DNA from: Phlebiopsis flavidoalba | Lineage: Eukaryota > Basidiomycota > Agaricomycetes > Polyporales > Phanerochaetaceae | Length of the DNA stretch: 64,000 bases | Direction of reading: 5' to 3' | Assembly (NCBI GenBank): GCA_035772785.1 | Contig: JAOCPU010000038.1 | Location: 62,001-126,000 of the forward strand | In this document: positions 41,255-52,469 of the stretch, piece by piece | Position numbering within the stretch: the first letter of the stretch is position 1 | Layout of the letters: each line of letters begins with the position of its first letter | Notes under the pieces: generated by a model | Told to the model about the DNA's origin: nothing | Databases searched by the model: none | Seen by the model: the letters and a program-made list of their open reading frames with translations, nothing else | Program-made: the position numbers and the translations under genes

Positions 41255-42608
41255 AACGAGCGGTGAAGCAGTGATAGTGTGTGATGGGTTCTCTTATAGC
41301 AGTAGCTCGGTGTAGGAGCGCTCCCGATTCAGCGGCGGTACGCTGCAGAACGTGCGATATGGTATTTTGAAACCTGCGCGGTGGGCGGGTGCGAGCGACG
41401 GTAAGCTGGGCGTGTACTCGTCGCAGAGATGGGGAGACTCACCCCGGGTATGTGTGAATTGCAGTGACGCTCCCGGGTCGCCTTACCACCAGTGCGGCTT
41501 CGTCGTCTAACTCCAGTCACCCAGTATTCTGAAACAACCCATCAATGAGCACAGCACGCAGGGGGCACCTCATCTCCAGCTACCTCTGGGCGGTCGCCAG
41601 CGGTCGGGGAATTCGCTTTTTCGAGGAGGAGGTCGATGGCAAGGGACAAGCACGACGCGAACAATATATTTATTATATTGAGCGTTTGCGCTTGACTCAC
41701 GTAGATAAGATTAGATCGCGTCCTCCCACGTGGCTTCAATACCGACTCCCAATGGCCATGCATCCTTTTGTGCAACGTTTATTCTCAACGCGACACGAGC
41801 GACACTTTCCATATACTTGTTCTGGAACCCGATTTGCTGAGCTGTCTTTGCAACACACAGCGTATGCGCCGCTTAAAACTCTCCCATGTCGGCGTAAGCT
41901 AACTGTGCCCACGGACGCGGCGTCGTCATTCACGTGGTTGATCAGGGAGCACCACGAAGGCATCCCGCCGGGATAGCGACAAGAAGTGTGTTGGTCGAGC
42001 AAAGTCGTGTCGATCTCCATGTGCTTGCTGTCTAACAGGATGCCTCTGATCAGATGTTGAGAACCCACACATTCGGCTTCGTTGATTTCATGACTCCTAC
42101 TACGGCAAAAATGCATTCGTCATTTCACGCATTGAGTCTACAAGCAAACGATGGGTTGATATATAACCGCTGAGTTGTTTTGAATCTATACACCGTGACG
42201 TCTACCACACCCACCACACAACAACATCTTTGATTGCTCAAGGTACGGCCCGCCGCGCTCGCAGAGACCGCCACAGCTAAACTATCACCTATGCAGATCC
42301 ACATGACCGTACTACGACGTATCTCATGGATTTCTTAGTTACTAACAACGGGTCGTGTACTCACTCCATATGCAGTTCTATCGAACATCTCAACATGTTG
42401 CCAACGGGCGCAACCCGCGATTATGTAAGTACTGGCCATTGGTGGCAGCGCGGCTTAGATACGATAGATCGCAGATTCCAGAACGCTCATGTCGCCCAGA
42501 CCTTTAAGTGGGGTCTAAAGTTCTTGAAGTAGTCATTAAACGCGTCACTTGCTGGTAAGAATACCGCTCTATAGAGCGACGTATCGAGTCTCATAGATAT
42601 CATTTAGA
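41255..42608. other. Region upstream of ARO1 and F-box copy D
   Basis: This would include the divergent promoters of ARO1 (left) and F-box copy D (right). Frames at 41,545-41,976 (plus) and 41,736-42,116 (minus) overlap each other, have no recognised motif and are not supported as genes. Confidence 0.4.
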
Positions 42609-43862
42609 ATGTCAGAAGGATCAGCCGCACAACGGGTGCCGAGCGAGCTGCTTGAGAAGATAGCATGGCAGGCATACCATGAGTTGTGGATAAGGGAAAC
42701 CGCATTCAGCTTCGTCAGCCGGCGATGGGCCCCCTCATCTGTCGTCCGGGTCTGTGGTACTTTACAGACATCAACTCAAACGCACGACTCCAGACCCTAT
42801 CTGCCTTATTCCACTCGTCGCCTTCTTCTATGGTACACCTTGGAAGCCTTATATACGAACGATCACCTACACCGTTGAACCAGATGACGTACCCTGGCTT
42901 CATCGTGCACACTCTACCCTAGCCCCCAAGCTCTCGTGCAACCCCAGGATTACTGCCACGACGCGATGGGGAGAAAAGCAAGTGCTTCGCTCGCTCTTCC
43001 CCGAACTACCACGCACGCTACCAAAGATCGACTTAGCGATTGCATTTCTGGTCCTCCAAGATGCCCCCCTAATACCCAACCGCGACGTACTCTTCCGTTG
43101 CCTCGCGTCGCTTCCGCAGCTCGAACACGTTGTATGCAAGGGAATCAGATTCACCACGGACGCGCCGCTCTCACGCTCGTGGGTCTCCGGTGGTAAACTA
43201 TCCCTCTTCCAAATACAATGGCCCGACACGCCTGAGTTGGTGGGTAAACGATCCGTTTCGAGACCTTGGGTCTAGCGTTTGCCTGTCTTGATTGGCCACC
43301 GACCACATCCGACCCCGAGATGAATCCAGAAGAGATACGAAACTCCTTCGCACTATGTGACACAGACCATTCAGCTATAGCAGCACTGGTACAATGCTTG
43401 TACTCGAAGTTCGATCTAGCAGAAATATATGTCAAGCGACACGACCGTTCCCCGAAGACGGGGTTGATGGATGGTGCGTGGTGCTCACTTGTCAACGAAA
43501 AAAAAAAATGCTCACATCCAGCTCACTTAGTACTGCTATGGACTCAGCTACGCTCTGAGACCCGTCCTCCTCAACACGAGCATATAGTCTCCTTCAGCAA
43601 CATCTTCTACACGCATGCCGCCGAACTCGGACCAGGGCACTTACGCCGTGATCCTTCCACAAGCGACGAGGAACGCCCTACACCAAAATCCGTCACCGTC
43701 CGCCGATATTCGATTTATGCCTTCGCATCACCTCCCCCGACGATTACAGCGCATTGGAGCGAGTAGACTGGACCAAATTCCGTGACCATCTGCTGGGCTT
43801 TTCTGAGCTTCAGACATTCTGCTTTCTATTTCGCTTGGAAGGTACTATGAAGCACTTTGCCT
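42609..43862 (+). CDS. F-box-like protein, second family (copy D)
   Basis: It starts MSEGSAAQRVPSELLEKIAW; 'RVPSELLEKIAWQA' fits a short N-terminal F-box. The body includes DDVPWLHRAHSTLAPKLS, then QVLRSLFPELPRTLPKIDLA (about 42,978-43,040). It continues RDVLFRCLASLPQLEHVVC, typical of the leucine-rich region in fungal F-box proteins, and ends near RVDWTKFRDHLLGFSELQTF (43,760-43,825) before a stop at about 43,860. Frame changes near 42,840, 43,270, 43,500 (an A-run of about 10) and 43,740 break it. Copy E at 44,830 is a tandem paralogue. Substrate adaptor of an SCF ubiquitin ligase by family; the target is unknown. Predicted size is about 400 residues. Confidence 0.6.
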
Positions 43863-44829
43863 GATACGTATGGCCCGATTTTTGATCAGGAGGGATTGAT
43901 TGGGAGGTTGTTGTTTGGGTACTACCGGGAGTGAGAAACGCTCCCATTCCGTTTCGCGCGTTAGTGGAGGACTCGACTAAGTAGTAAGGTCTCTAAGGAA
44001 TACAGTGGTGATTTGGTACTGGGTCGGTAGTACAATACGCATATTTTTTATCTTCTACAATTGAACTATACTGTAAGATTTGTTGAGCTTTCCTGGATAG
44101 TCGACCTCACCACTATTTGCACTTCTATCCCCTCGAAGAGACACATGTACAGAGACTTGAGAGATAAGATTAGATCTGACGTCTTCTCCCATCCTCCCAC
44201 TGTGGAAGTCGCACGCCGCTGTGGGAAGTGTCCCAACACATTGATGTATTCCTTACGTCCATTGCTCAATCTGCGCGCGCTGTAATTTCCGATTTATGCG
44301 GTGTACGTTATGTCTCGGTGCACTCATAATAATTGTCTTTACAATTTCACACTATACATCAGGTCTGCAGAAATTACCCCGACCTGCTGTCTAATGAGCA
44401 TGATGACGACTCGGACTGGGACTTGCTGTCGCAATCTCACCTAGCAGTTCTCGAACGAGTCCCGCCCGCCATGAACACGTCTTCCATCCAAAACGTAACT
44501 CCGGATACCAGGCCTGGCTCCTGAGCCGCGGTGGAATCCCTCAACTTCCATTAAAAAACGGCGTCTCAAGACGGGGACGATGCTGCAATCTGCCATCGCG
44601 CTTTGCCAGTGAATTGACGTACGTGTGACTGATTACTTGATCTACCAGTATGCCATTGTTGGCACGCCATCGTGTGTGAATACGACCAGCACTGTCAAGG
44701 CGTCACCCATGTCCTCGCGTTGAATCGAGCCCCATCCTGATATTCCGAGGCTATTGATTTGATATAGTGAGTACATCATTACGTTGTATGCGTCGGATCA
44801 GCAGGGATCTGACTTGGAGACCTAGCAAA
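43863..44829. other. Spacer between F-box paralogues
   Basis: Mostly non-coding. Two short frames (44,061-44,285 with RDLRDKIRSDVFSHPPT, and 44,333-44,524 with NYPDLLSNEHDDDSDWDL) could be a 3' exon remnant of an F-box paralogue, but I could not connect them to either neighbour. Confidence 0.3.
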
Positions 44830-46235
44830 ATGACTGAGGCGCCAGTTTCTCACAGAATACCGAGCGAGTTGCTTGACGATATAGCCTGGCATGCATCACC
44901 ACTCCGCATCCTCTCTCTCGCTACGCCTACCACGAGACTTGATCGCGTTCATCTCTGTTTGTATACGATGGGCCCACATTTGTCGCCCGGCTCTGTGGGC
45001 GCGTGTTGAAATCCAATCCGACCCGACGACTACAGAGTCTCTCTTCCCTGCTCCATGACTCGCTCCCTTCCCTGCCGTACCCTCGGAGGGCTCATACACG
45101 CGATAAACATATATTGTCGAGCAGGAAGAAGCGCCTTGGCTCCATCGGGGACATATGGTCCTGGCAGATAAGGTGTCGAGGAACCCCAGAATCACGGTCA
45201 ATTTACTATTTTTGAAGAAGCAAATGCTCCGGTCGCTCTATCCTAACCTGCCACGGACCCCGCCACGGATACTTGTACCCGCCCGTCCAACGCCTATCGC
45301 TCTTTCATCCTTGGTTTCACAACCGTGGCACATTGTTATTTCTTCTCGCGTCGCTTCCGCAGCTCGAAACACTTTGATACCATACCAGACGGACATGGAT
45401 AGAGAAGACACGGAGCCGTCGCGTTCGCTGGGCATATCCAGTCGCCTAAGGAGTATTGACGTCATTGACGTATCATACGACGATGTATCCTGGTGGCTCC
45501 CCGCCGTGGTTAGCCATCGACCCCATCCAGCACAACGCAACGCCCCGGAACTCGAGGATCCGTTGCGCTTTCGTGACTCCGACTGCGAGGTAGCGACCGC
45601 CGCTTCTTGAATGTTTACATTCCTATTGGGAAGCATGGACAATACACATCTCACGAGAAGAAACTTCAATGAGGACGGGGACATCATGCGGTACCCGTAC
45701 CGCAATGTCTATACATACTATCTCTTAGAAGTACGCTGATTGCAAGGTCTAATAGTCAGGTTCTCGTCTAACAGCAACAACTCGCGATTTTTTGGGGCGT
45801 TAACTCAGTTCTCCGTCTCCCTTGACATTCACTACGCCCAAACTGGACCAAGGTCAAGAAAGCCCCCCAAACTGACCCACACAATACAACGCTAGTCACT
45901 ATTCATGCATCTCGATTTGAAGCTCTCGAGGACATTACTGCCCTTTCGGATAACCCTTCTCTACATGCATGAACTGGCGAAAAGAGCTTCGCAGCATATC
46001 CGAGGCCTTTCAGATCTCCGGACATGCAACTTCATATTTGAAGACGAGAGTGTCATGAATGCCATTCCTCAATCTATGTGGATTCAGTTTTCGACGAGGA
46101 GGGAGTGGTCTGCGCGAAAAGTTGTACCTCGGATACGCGGAAAGCGAGGAAAGGATACCTTATTGCAAGTTGTTCAAGGGGGACTCACGCAAGACCCAGG
46201 GAAGGCTAGCTCGGTAGTCGGTGGGTGGAAATAAC
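44830..46235 (+). pseudogene. F-box-like protein, second family (copy E), degraded tandem paralogue
   Basis: It starts MTEAPVSHRIPSELLDDIAW, matching the start of copy D (MSEGSAAQRVPSELLEKIAW). It continues with APWLHRGHMVLADKVSRNP and KQMLRSLYPNLPRTPPRIL (about 45,225-45,285), again the counterpart of copy D. Later LNVYIPIGKHGQ (about 45,615) corresponds to copy D's LAEIYVKRHDRS. A final piece near 45,905-46,000 reads FEALEDITALSDNPSLHA. More frame breaks than in copy D and a lost middle suggest real decay, though sequence error contributes. The gene lies about 970 bases after copy D in the same direction, so local tandem duplication is the simplest origin. Confidence 0.5.
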
Positions 46236-47535
46236 TTACTACTTCCTTTTGGCACCTGCTCACCGCGATTGACGGCGAGGTAGGCGCAGGCTATGAGCTG
46301 GGTGGTCGGGTTCCCTAGACGGTTTCAATTCCGCTCCTGAGTTCCTTAACCCTTTCTATTTCCCTAAACTCACCGATTCCGCCACTGCCGACTTCATCGA
46401 ATCGGAGCATACTTGAGCTTGCGCTATCTTATTTCACTTTTCATCGCATTGACACCAGACATCAGTCGAGCACGCAGGCATTCACATGGAACACCTCACC
46501 TGGCTACGACCCGGGTGCACACCACGAAAGGAGCAAACAATGCATCACACTCCCTGCTGCGGGCCTGCTGCGCTGTCAGTTCATCTCCCCCGCCTAACAC
46601 GTAGCCCACCGGAGATGAAACTCATCTCAATTTGCAGTTGGAGTCGAGGCCGGGTACGCATGTGCGTTGGCCGACTTTGCGAGGAGGGCTAGATTATTTT
46701 TTGGATGCGTTGGTGGCTATGTACGGGTATAAGTTGTTGCACGTTTATCTGCCGGAAACCCCCATCGTAGGCGTGCGGTGGTGCAGTGACCGAGCCTCTT
46801 TGCCTTCCCCATCTTCCGACCGCTGAATTCCATAAAAACAAATTAACAAAGATCACGGCACACATCAAGCACCATATGCGCACGGCACCATTCCGCACGT
46901 CACATCTTATCACTTGTGAAAAATAATTGACAGATAAGTGTACACTCTACGTGAGATTGTTACAGGTCTTCTACTGCTACACAGCTTTACAAACACATAC
47001 ACTCTGTATCATGTACCAGCCGCACCCTTCGTCATATGCGGAAAACAAAAATCTCAAGGGTTGACTGTACATACGGACAACATAAACATACACCAGCCTG
47101 CAGATCACAGAGCGACAAGAACACGACAGCGACAACCGATGCGACGAGTGGAAGAGGGGAAGAAGAGGACAGGTGCGCAGTACTACCAGAGCAAAAAACG
47201 GCATCGTGATTCTCCGTGGGCGGTGTCGTAAAGGGGCGTGATCTGACCAGTGGTGACGGGATAAACCCGCCTCGGATCCCCGTCCGCGCGACGCGCGGTC
47301 GCCCACAGCAGGGATGAGGTCAGCAAACGAGCGGGAATGGAAAGCGAGTGGACGACTGGCGCGACGCCAATCTGAATGAAACGGCGGGTATAGAATACGG
47401 ATAGATAGTTGCTGAGACGGTCGGGGGTTGCTGCGGAATGGGTGGGATCGCGAGATGGCGACGGCGGCGCTCAGTGGCCAAACACCCTGGAAACCGGACA
47501 CGCATCAGCAACGGTCAAAATGAAAAGGTTCAGAT
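46236..47535. other. Region between F-box copy E and ferric reductase
   Basis: A short plus-strand piece at 46,632-46,750 (RPGTHVRWPTLRGGLDYFLD then ALVAMYGYKLLHVYLPE) may be another fragment of the same F-box family. The rest, including 46,830-47,535, is 3' flank of the ferric reductase with no supported gene. Confidence 0.35.
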
Positions 47536-49817
47536 TTACGCACTCATCAAACAGCTCGACGAAAAAAAAAAACCCCCCGCGCGTCGGCGGCGCTCCGGAT
47601 CGACGCTCCGCACGACGCGGCGCACGTCCTCCGCGAGACCCTGCGGCCCACACACGGTGACAAAGACACCCGCGGGGGCGCCCGCCTGCGCTCTTACCGT
47701 CGTAGCCCGCCGCTTCGGCCTTGGCGCGCCGCCCGTGGTCCTCGAGCCCGCGGTGGAAGAGCGCACAGGCGCGGTCGACGACGCTGTTCAGCACGCTTTG
47801 CAGCTTGGGCCGTCCGGGCGTCACGCGCAGCCCCGCGGGAGGTGCTGGAGCACCTTGAGCACGTGGGGCGGGCGGGTTGGCGAAGCACCGGGTGTAGGAG
47901 ACGGAGATCTGGAGCGAGGTGTAGTACAGCTTTGAGTTGGACTGCGCGAGGAGGTAGGAGAAGTGGTGCAGCAGAGGCAGGATGGCGGCTGCGCAGATGG
48001 TCAGCATTGTTCGGAATGCAGATTGTGTGGTTTACTCACAGGGATCCTGAACACTCCAGACGAGTTCGACGCACTTGAGACGAGAGCGGCCGTCACGGTC
48101 CTTCTGGAGTAGATCCTGGACCACGCCAAGTGCGTAGGTAATTCCACTGCCACCGGCGACAACCAGTGCGCCCGAGAACGAGCTGTAGATGGTGTGGTTC
48201 GGGGCCTCCGTACGGGCCCTCGATCAACAGCCCGGACATCACGGGGCTCGGAGGCCCTCTCCGCACGGCTGCCATCCGAGGCGACGGAGCCATACTCCAT
48301 CCCGCGCGCGAGCTCAAACAGGTTCGTCGTCCACGCGCCCGTCGCTTCTTGCACATAAGCGTCAAGTTCTCGCCCGACGGGCTCTCGCTGACACTGCAGA
48401 TCGTGAACGGATGGGCACTCGAGCATGCCGAGCGAGGTGTGTCCGCCGAGCTCGCGCTCCAGCACACGCACGCGTACGTGCTGCCCCGCGCGCCAGCCGG
48501 CGTTTTTAACACCGAGTACCTCGACGCGCGTCATCCCGAGCTCGGACAGGGCGGTGATCCGCGCGGTCGTGTACCGTGTCTTGAGCAGGCGCGCGAGGCG
48601 GTCGAAGAGGTAGATGCCCACGGCGATCAGCAGGTACGTCGTCGCCTGCGGTGCGTGCACGTATGTCTGTCCGAGACGGTCAGCGGGATGGGGCGCGGAA
48701 GAGTGTTGCGGCGGGTACGTACTGCGATAAGGAACGCGATCACGCCGAGGACGTGCAGAACCTTGAATGTGCCGTGGAAGCGCTGCCGCATGTAAGACAG
48801 TGAGAACACAAAGATGAGGTCCGCAGCCACAAGGGCAACAAAGCCCGTCAGGTGGGTCGGCTTGACGAGCTGCTGAGTTGAACGTGAGTGGCGTCGTGGT
48901 CGAGGAGGTGTTCGGCAGGGACCATGAGTAGAAATAGCCGAGAGCATGGATGTTCACGGGGCAATGATCAGAAGCCGACCAGCGAAGCGGTGAAGGTAGT
49001 TGAGCTGCGGAGGAACATGAGAACAAGGCCGGCAAAGGTCTCGATGAAAAAGGAACGCACTCTGGTGTAGCAGGGGCCCCGATCAGGATTCCCACAAGGT
49101 TATTCTTGGTCGCAAGAACCATCACCACAGGCAGCTGGCTCACGGCGACCCAGCCCATCCTGAGAGGATCGCTGAAGAGGTTGCTCTCGAAGAATCCCGC
49201 GTAGCACAGCGTGATAAAGGTACGCGACCATGATCGAGGCGCCGCCGAACGTGAGCCCCGTGCGCAACGAAATACGCGCGACCCATGAGAGCGAGGGGAG
49301 CATTGTCGTCCAGCTCGGCATGTGTACGGGGAGGTCGAGCTTCTTCATGCGGTTTGCGCCGCGACTTGGCGCGAATGAGTTGCGCGCGAGAGGCGTCGGT
49401 GGACGTGGTGCCTTATACGCAGGAGGTGCACGTTAGAGGAGGTGCTCACGTTCCGCGAGAGCCCTGTGTCCTCTGCGTCCCTTCTCGTCGTTCTGAGGCC
49501 ACTTGGACTTGGTGGGGCGAGACGTAGGCGGACTGGGGGATGTCCAGCTCGTCTGCGAGGGCGAAAAAGGTCGGTGGCCGCCACCGCTTGGGCTCGACAT
49601 AGCTCAGCCAAAGACCGGCAAACCATTCAGAGCGATGAGAGAATCGGATAACCGCACGGGGAAGAGAGAGGAGGACAAAAAATGCAAGGAAAGCAAGGAG
49701 AAAGATGTCGACGTTGAAGACCAGGTTGGCGTGGTTGAAACCAGAGCTAGATGAGTGCGCGGCAGACTTGAGAGTCGACGCAGACGGAATCGCGGCGGCG
49801 ACGACAGGGGTCGTCAT
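47536..49817 (-). CDS. Ferric/cupric reductase transmembrane protein (FRE-type)
   Basis: It starts MTTPVVAAAIPSASTL at 49,817, with a membrane segment DIFLLAFLAFFVLLSLP (about 49,700). Further membrane helices follow, including VARISLRTGLTFGGASIM (about 49,260) and HLTGFVALVAADLIFVFSLS (about 48,860-48,800). HGTFKVLHVLGVIAFLIAV (about 48,780-48,725) carries haem-ligand-type histidines. The C-terminal half has the FAD motif HPFTI (about 48,413), then GLLIEGPYGG (about 48,230). The nucleotide-binding VAGGSGITYALG (about 48,155) and terminal VTVCGPQGLAEDVRR (about 47,660) follow. This is the Ferric_reduct / FAD_binding_8 / NAD_binding_6 order. The enzyme moves electrons from NADPH across the plasma membrane to reduce Fe(III) or Cu(II) before uptake. 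No permease or multicopper oxidase neighbours it. Frame changes include one at an 11-A run (about 47,564). About 620 residues, normal for the family. Confidence 0.85.
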
Positions 49818-50477
49818 GGTCGTCGTCGTCGGGGATAGGTCGTGAACGTGCAGTGGTGGAGGGAAGAAAGAGTGGCTTTGGAAAAGAGCGACAGGGCACT
49901 GGTTTAGGCCCTACTTTGAGGAGGCAGATGAGCGCAAAGGACAACGAGGCCTGCACGCGAACAGACAAGCCACGAGACAATGGGTTGTTGTCTGTGTTGT
50001 GCCACAAGGAACGAGCCCCCAAATCGGGGAGCCCCCCAAGCGTCTGTTGTCAGGCGGCGCGCTGTCTCACCCTCGGATGTTCGTTGCCCTCTGCGTCCGC
50101 CCGATACGCGTCCCACGGCTCGTTGGCCGTAGTCAATTTCGTCGTGCTATCAAAGTAAATTGTAAGATGCTAACACACCAGGAGATGATACGCGGTGGAT
50201 CTGGCTTTGTTCCCCTACCTCGAGATCACAATCAATTGCTTCTAGTTCTCAGGAGTTTTATCTTCGGCGCGTACGGGCAACGCGAGAGCCGCGTGTATTG
50301 CAACTGATGAACTTTGAGCGGTGAGCTAATTTTGTTGTCCAAAGCATCAGCAAGCTTGAATGTTTTGGGAGTGGAGGTCTAGCAGCAATTTGCATCCACG
50401 AGATGCATGCGACTCCCAAGGAAGACCATCGCAAATGTTAACGACTATGCTGAGTGTTTAGTCAACGTTTTTGCATC
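49818..50477. other. Ferric reductase promoter and tRNA upstream region
   Basis: The ferric reductase reads away to the left, so its promoter lies here. I see no clear TATA box. GATA-type sites (the binding core of fungal iron repressors) were not found as a clear cluster. No gene is supported. Confidence 0.4.
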
Positions 50478-50557
50478 GGCCGACTAGCTCAGTTGGTTAG
50501 AGCGTCGTACTAATAATGCGTGTGAAGGTGTCGTCAGTTCAATCCTGGCGTTGGCCA
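50478..50557 (+). tRNA. tRNA-Ile (anticodon AAT)
   Basis: The acceptor stem GGCCGAC pairs with GTTGGCC (550-556, one G-T pair), followed by discriminator A at 50,557. The A box TAGCTCAGTTGG is at 50,485-50,496 and the B box GTTCAATCC at 50,537-50,545. The D stem GCTC/GAGC and T stem GTCAG/CTGGC close. The anticodon loop CTAATAA (50,510-50,516) gives AAT, isoleucine. The variable region (522-532) is about 11 bases instead of the usual 5, and the first anticodon-stem pair is a T-T mismatch. So either a small insertion or a sequence error is present. No canonical intron after position 37 is seen. Confidence 0.85.
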
Positions 50558-51584
50558 TTCCAACTCAAAATATTCGTTTTTTGGCCTGAATCGAGTCGAG
50601 AATCGAGAATCGAGATGAATCATGAAAATCGGCGTCCGCGCTCATGGGCCGTGTGTTTTTCCTTTTTCCTTTTTCATTGTCAGCCCTCAATTACTAACTT
50701 CTAACTTTCAGTTTTTCATAACTCGAAGCTTCAAATTTTCAAAGTCCAGCTAGTCGTTTGTGCCTTCGAGTCTGGGTTTAGACCTTGTATCCAAACATGA
50801 TTAGTGGTTTTTGTTCTGGGAGTTACTAGTACTTGGTATCGATGATCAGTAGGCGGGGATGACCAAGTACAACGCCACACCACCTGCGCCGTGAGAAAGT
50901 CTCATAGGATTAATGGTTGTCATCAGGCGTCTGCAAACCGTGACAACGCTTCATCCTGGAGAGTCTGAGCTGTGACTCAGGAAGACTGGCATCAGGGACT
51001 TCGTATACCAACACTACCCTTGCGTCGTCATTGAGTGTCCTGCTGAACATGGGTCTTCGTGGGATTCTGTCACACGCACTCTACCAAACCCTTCTAAGAT
51101 CGACAAACTTGTTCGTACGCTACTACACCGGCCCTTGTCGCCAGCTTGTCTGGAAATTACAAGACGATTTCATCAGCGCGTCAGTCCGGTCGTGCCATGA
51201 GGAGGTACTCAGCCATAGAGGCACTGGCAGCAGACGCGGCGCTAAAATAGTTACAACACATTCAAGCGAAAGACTCGGAGAAGCAGTGCGCCGATCTCGG
51301 AGGCTGTTCCCAAACACAGGAACCGGAGGATGTTATATAGGTGCCTTCTGGGACAGCGAGCCTCTCATCCGATGGTTATATGAAAGAGAGCCCTCTTCGT
51401 CGGGCTTTGAGAAAGGAGTCTTCGATCGCCGCAATCAAACGTTCGAGATCTAGCTGAGCAGGGGGCCAGGCACCTCGATCAGCATCAGATTGAGAGCCTT
51501 TTTCGACTGTAGACAACCAGAACGGCACAAGATTTTTTCTGCCTGACCCCTCCTCCCACTAATACCCCACCCTCCGCAGAATAT
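50558..51584. other. Intergenic region; one unrecognised frame at 51,031-51,453
   Basis: A 140-codon plus-strand frame (51,031-51,453) reads like ordinary protein (for example RYYTGPCRQLVWKLQDDF) but has no recognised motif, and its start context is weak. It may be an exon of an unknown gene. The rest is AT-rich with no gene. Confidence 0.3.
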
Positions 51585-51589
51585 CCGGT

Positions 51590-52140
51590 TGACTGAACCA
51601 CGGAACCGTGGTCCGACCCATGGGCCCGACGGTGGGTCCGCTAAGCGCCGTGACCGTGATGGTTTTCCTCGGACGCCTGATGCCCACGGAAGGGCCACCG
51701 TGCCAATGGTTGGACTGTGGCCAAAGAGAAAATAGTAACATGTGGCGATTATTTGCATGACGTATAGCTGCCAGTTTTATTACTTATACTACCCGAAAGC
51801 CTTCAGACACACATTGACGTTCAACTCTAAGTATTGTTTTGTATCTGGCAGTTTATGTGACAGGTGAGGTCGCTGTTATCATGCGGTGATAGTGACCGGG
51901 CACACTGAAGTTCTTCACACATTAATTGTACGCTCACATTCCAGTGTTCTCTACAGCTTTATTTACAAAATCGCGCATGGTGTCGAGCACAGTATAAGAG
52001 TACCCCTCCTCGCGCCGGTGGCGTCAAGAACGCTGTGGACGGGCATTCAAGCGTCCTATGAGGGCCACGGGCGGGCACACAGGCGTCACAGGACCCATCG
52101 ACGGGCCCATGGGTCGGACCCATGGTTTCCATCGTTCAGT
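51590..52140. mobile_element. Fold-back (MITE-like) element with about 100-base inverted arms
   Basis: The left arm (about 51,590-51,692) and right arm (about 52,030-52,140) are imperfect reverse complements. The best-matching core is GGTCCGACCCATGGGCCCG at 51,610 and its complement near 52,120. Flanking pieces such as ACTGAAC...GGAAACC-type and GGACGC(C/T)TGA-TGCCC also match in order. The loop of about 337 bases is AT-rich and non-coding. No transposase frame is inside, so it would be non-autonomous. Target-site duplications were not identified with confidence. Confidence 0.6.
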
Positions 52141-52469
52141 GGTGAAAATCAGCCCGCAACGCTCTCACCCTCCGAGTTACACCACTGGCAATCTAGAATT
52201 CAAGCAGACGCTGCGTACTCCTCTTCTCTCAGACCAACGCCAGTGAGTATTCCAGAGGTACCATAAGGGTACCCTGGGCCATAATCGATGAGCTCGCAGA
52301 GACGCGATGCGACACTGTGACACTCGCTTGGCTTCTCGATAGCCACTTTGAACGGTATCCACAACCACCCAGTGGACGCTCGCGCAGGAGGGCTGCGAAG
52401 ATACTTGCTCCAGGCGTTTCATGACGACCAAACTCTAGACATTCGGTCAAGTGTAACGGTAACCTGCGT

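Noticed and set aside
46977..47501. Minus-strand frame of about 174 codons downstream of the ferric reductase
   Set aside because: It has no motif and mixed composition, lies in the expected 3' flank, and overlaps other open frames.
48166..48795. Plus-strand frame of about 209 codons opposite the ferric reductase
   Set aside because: The minus strand encodes FAD- and NADPH-binding motifs in the same place; the plus frame has no motif.
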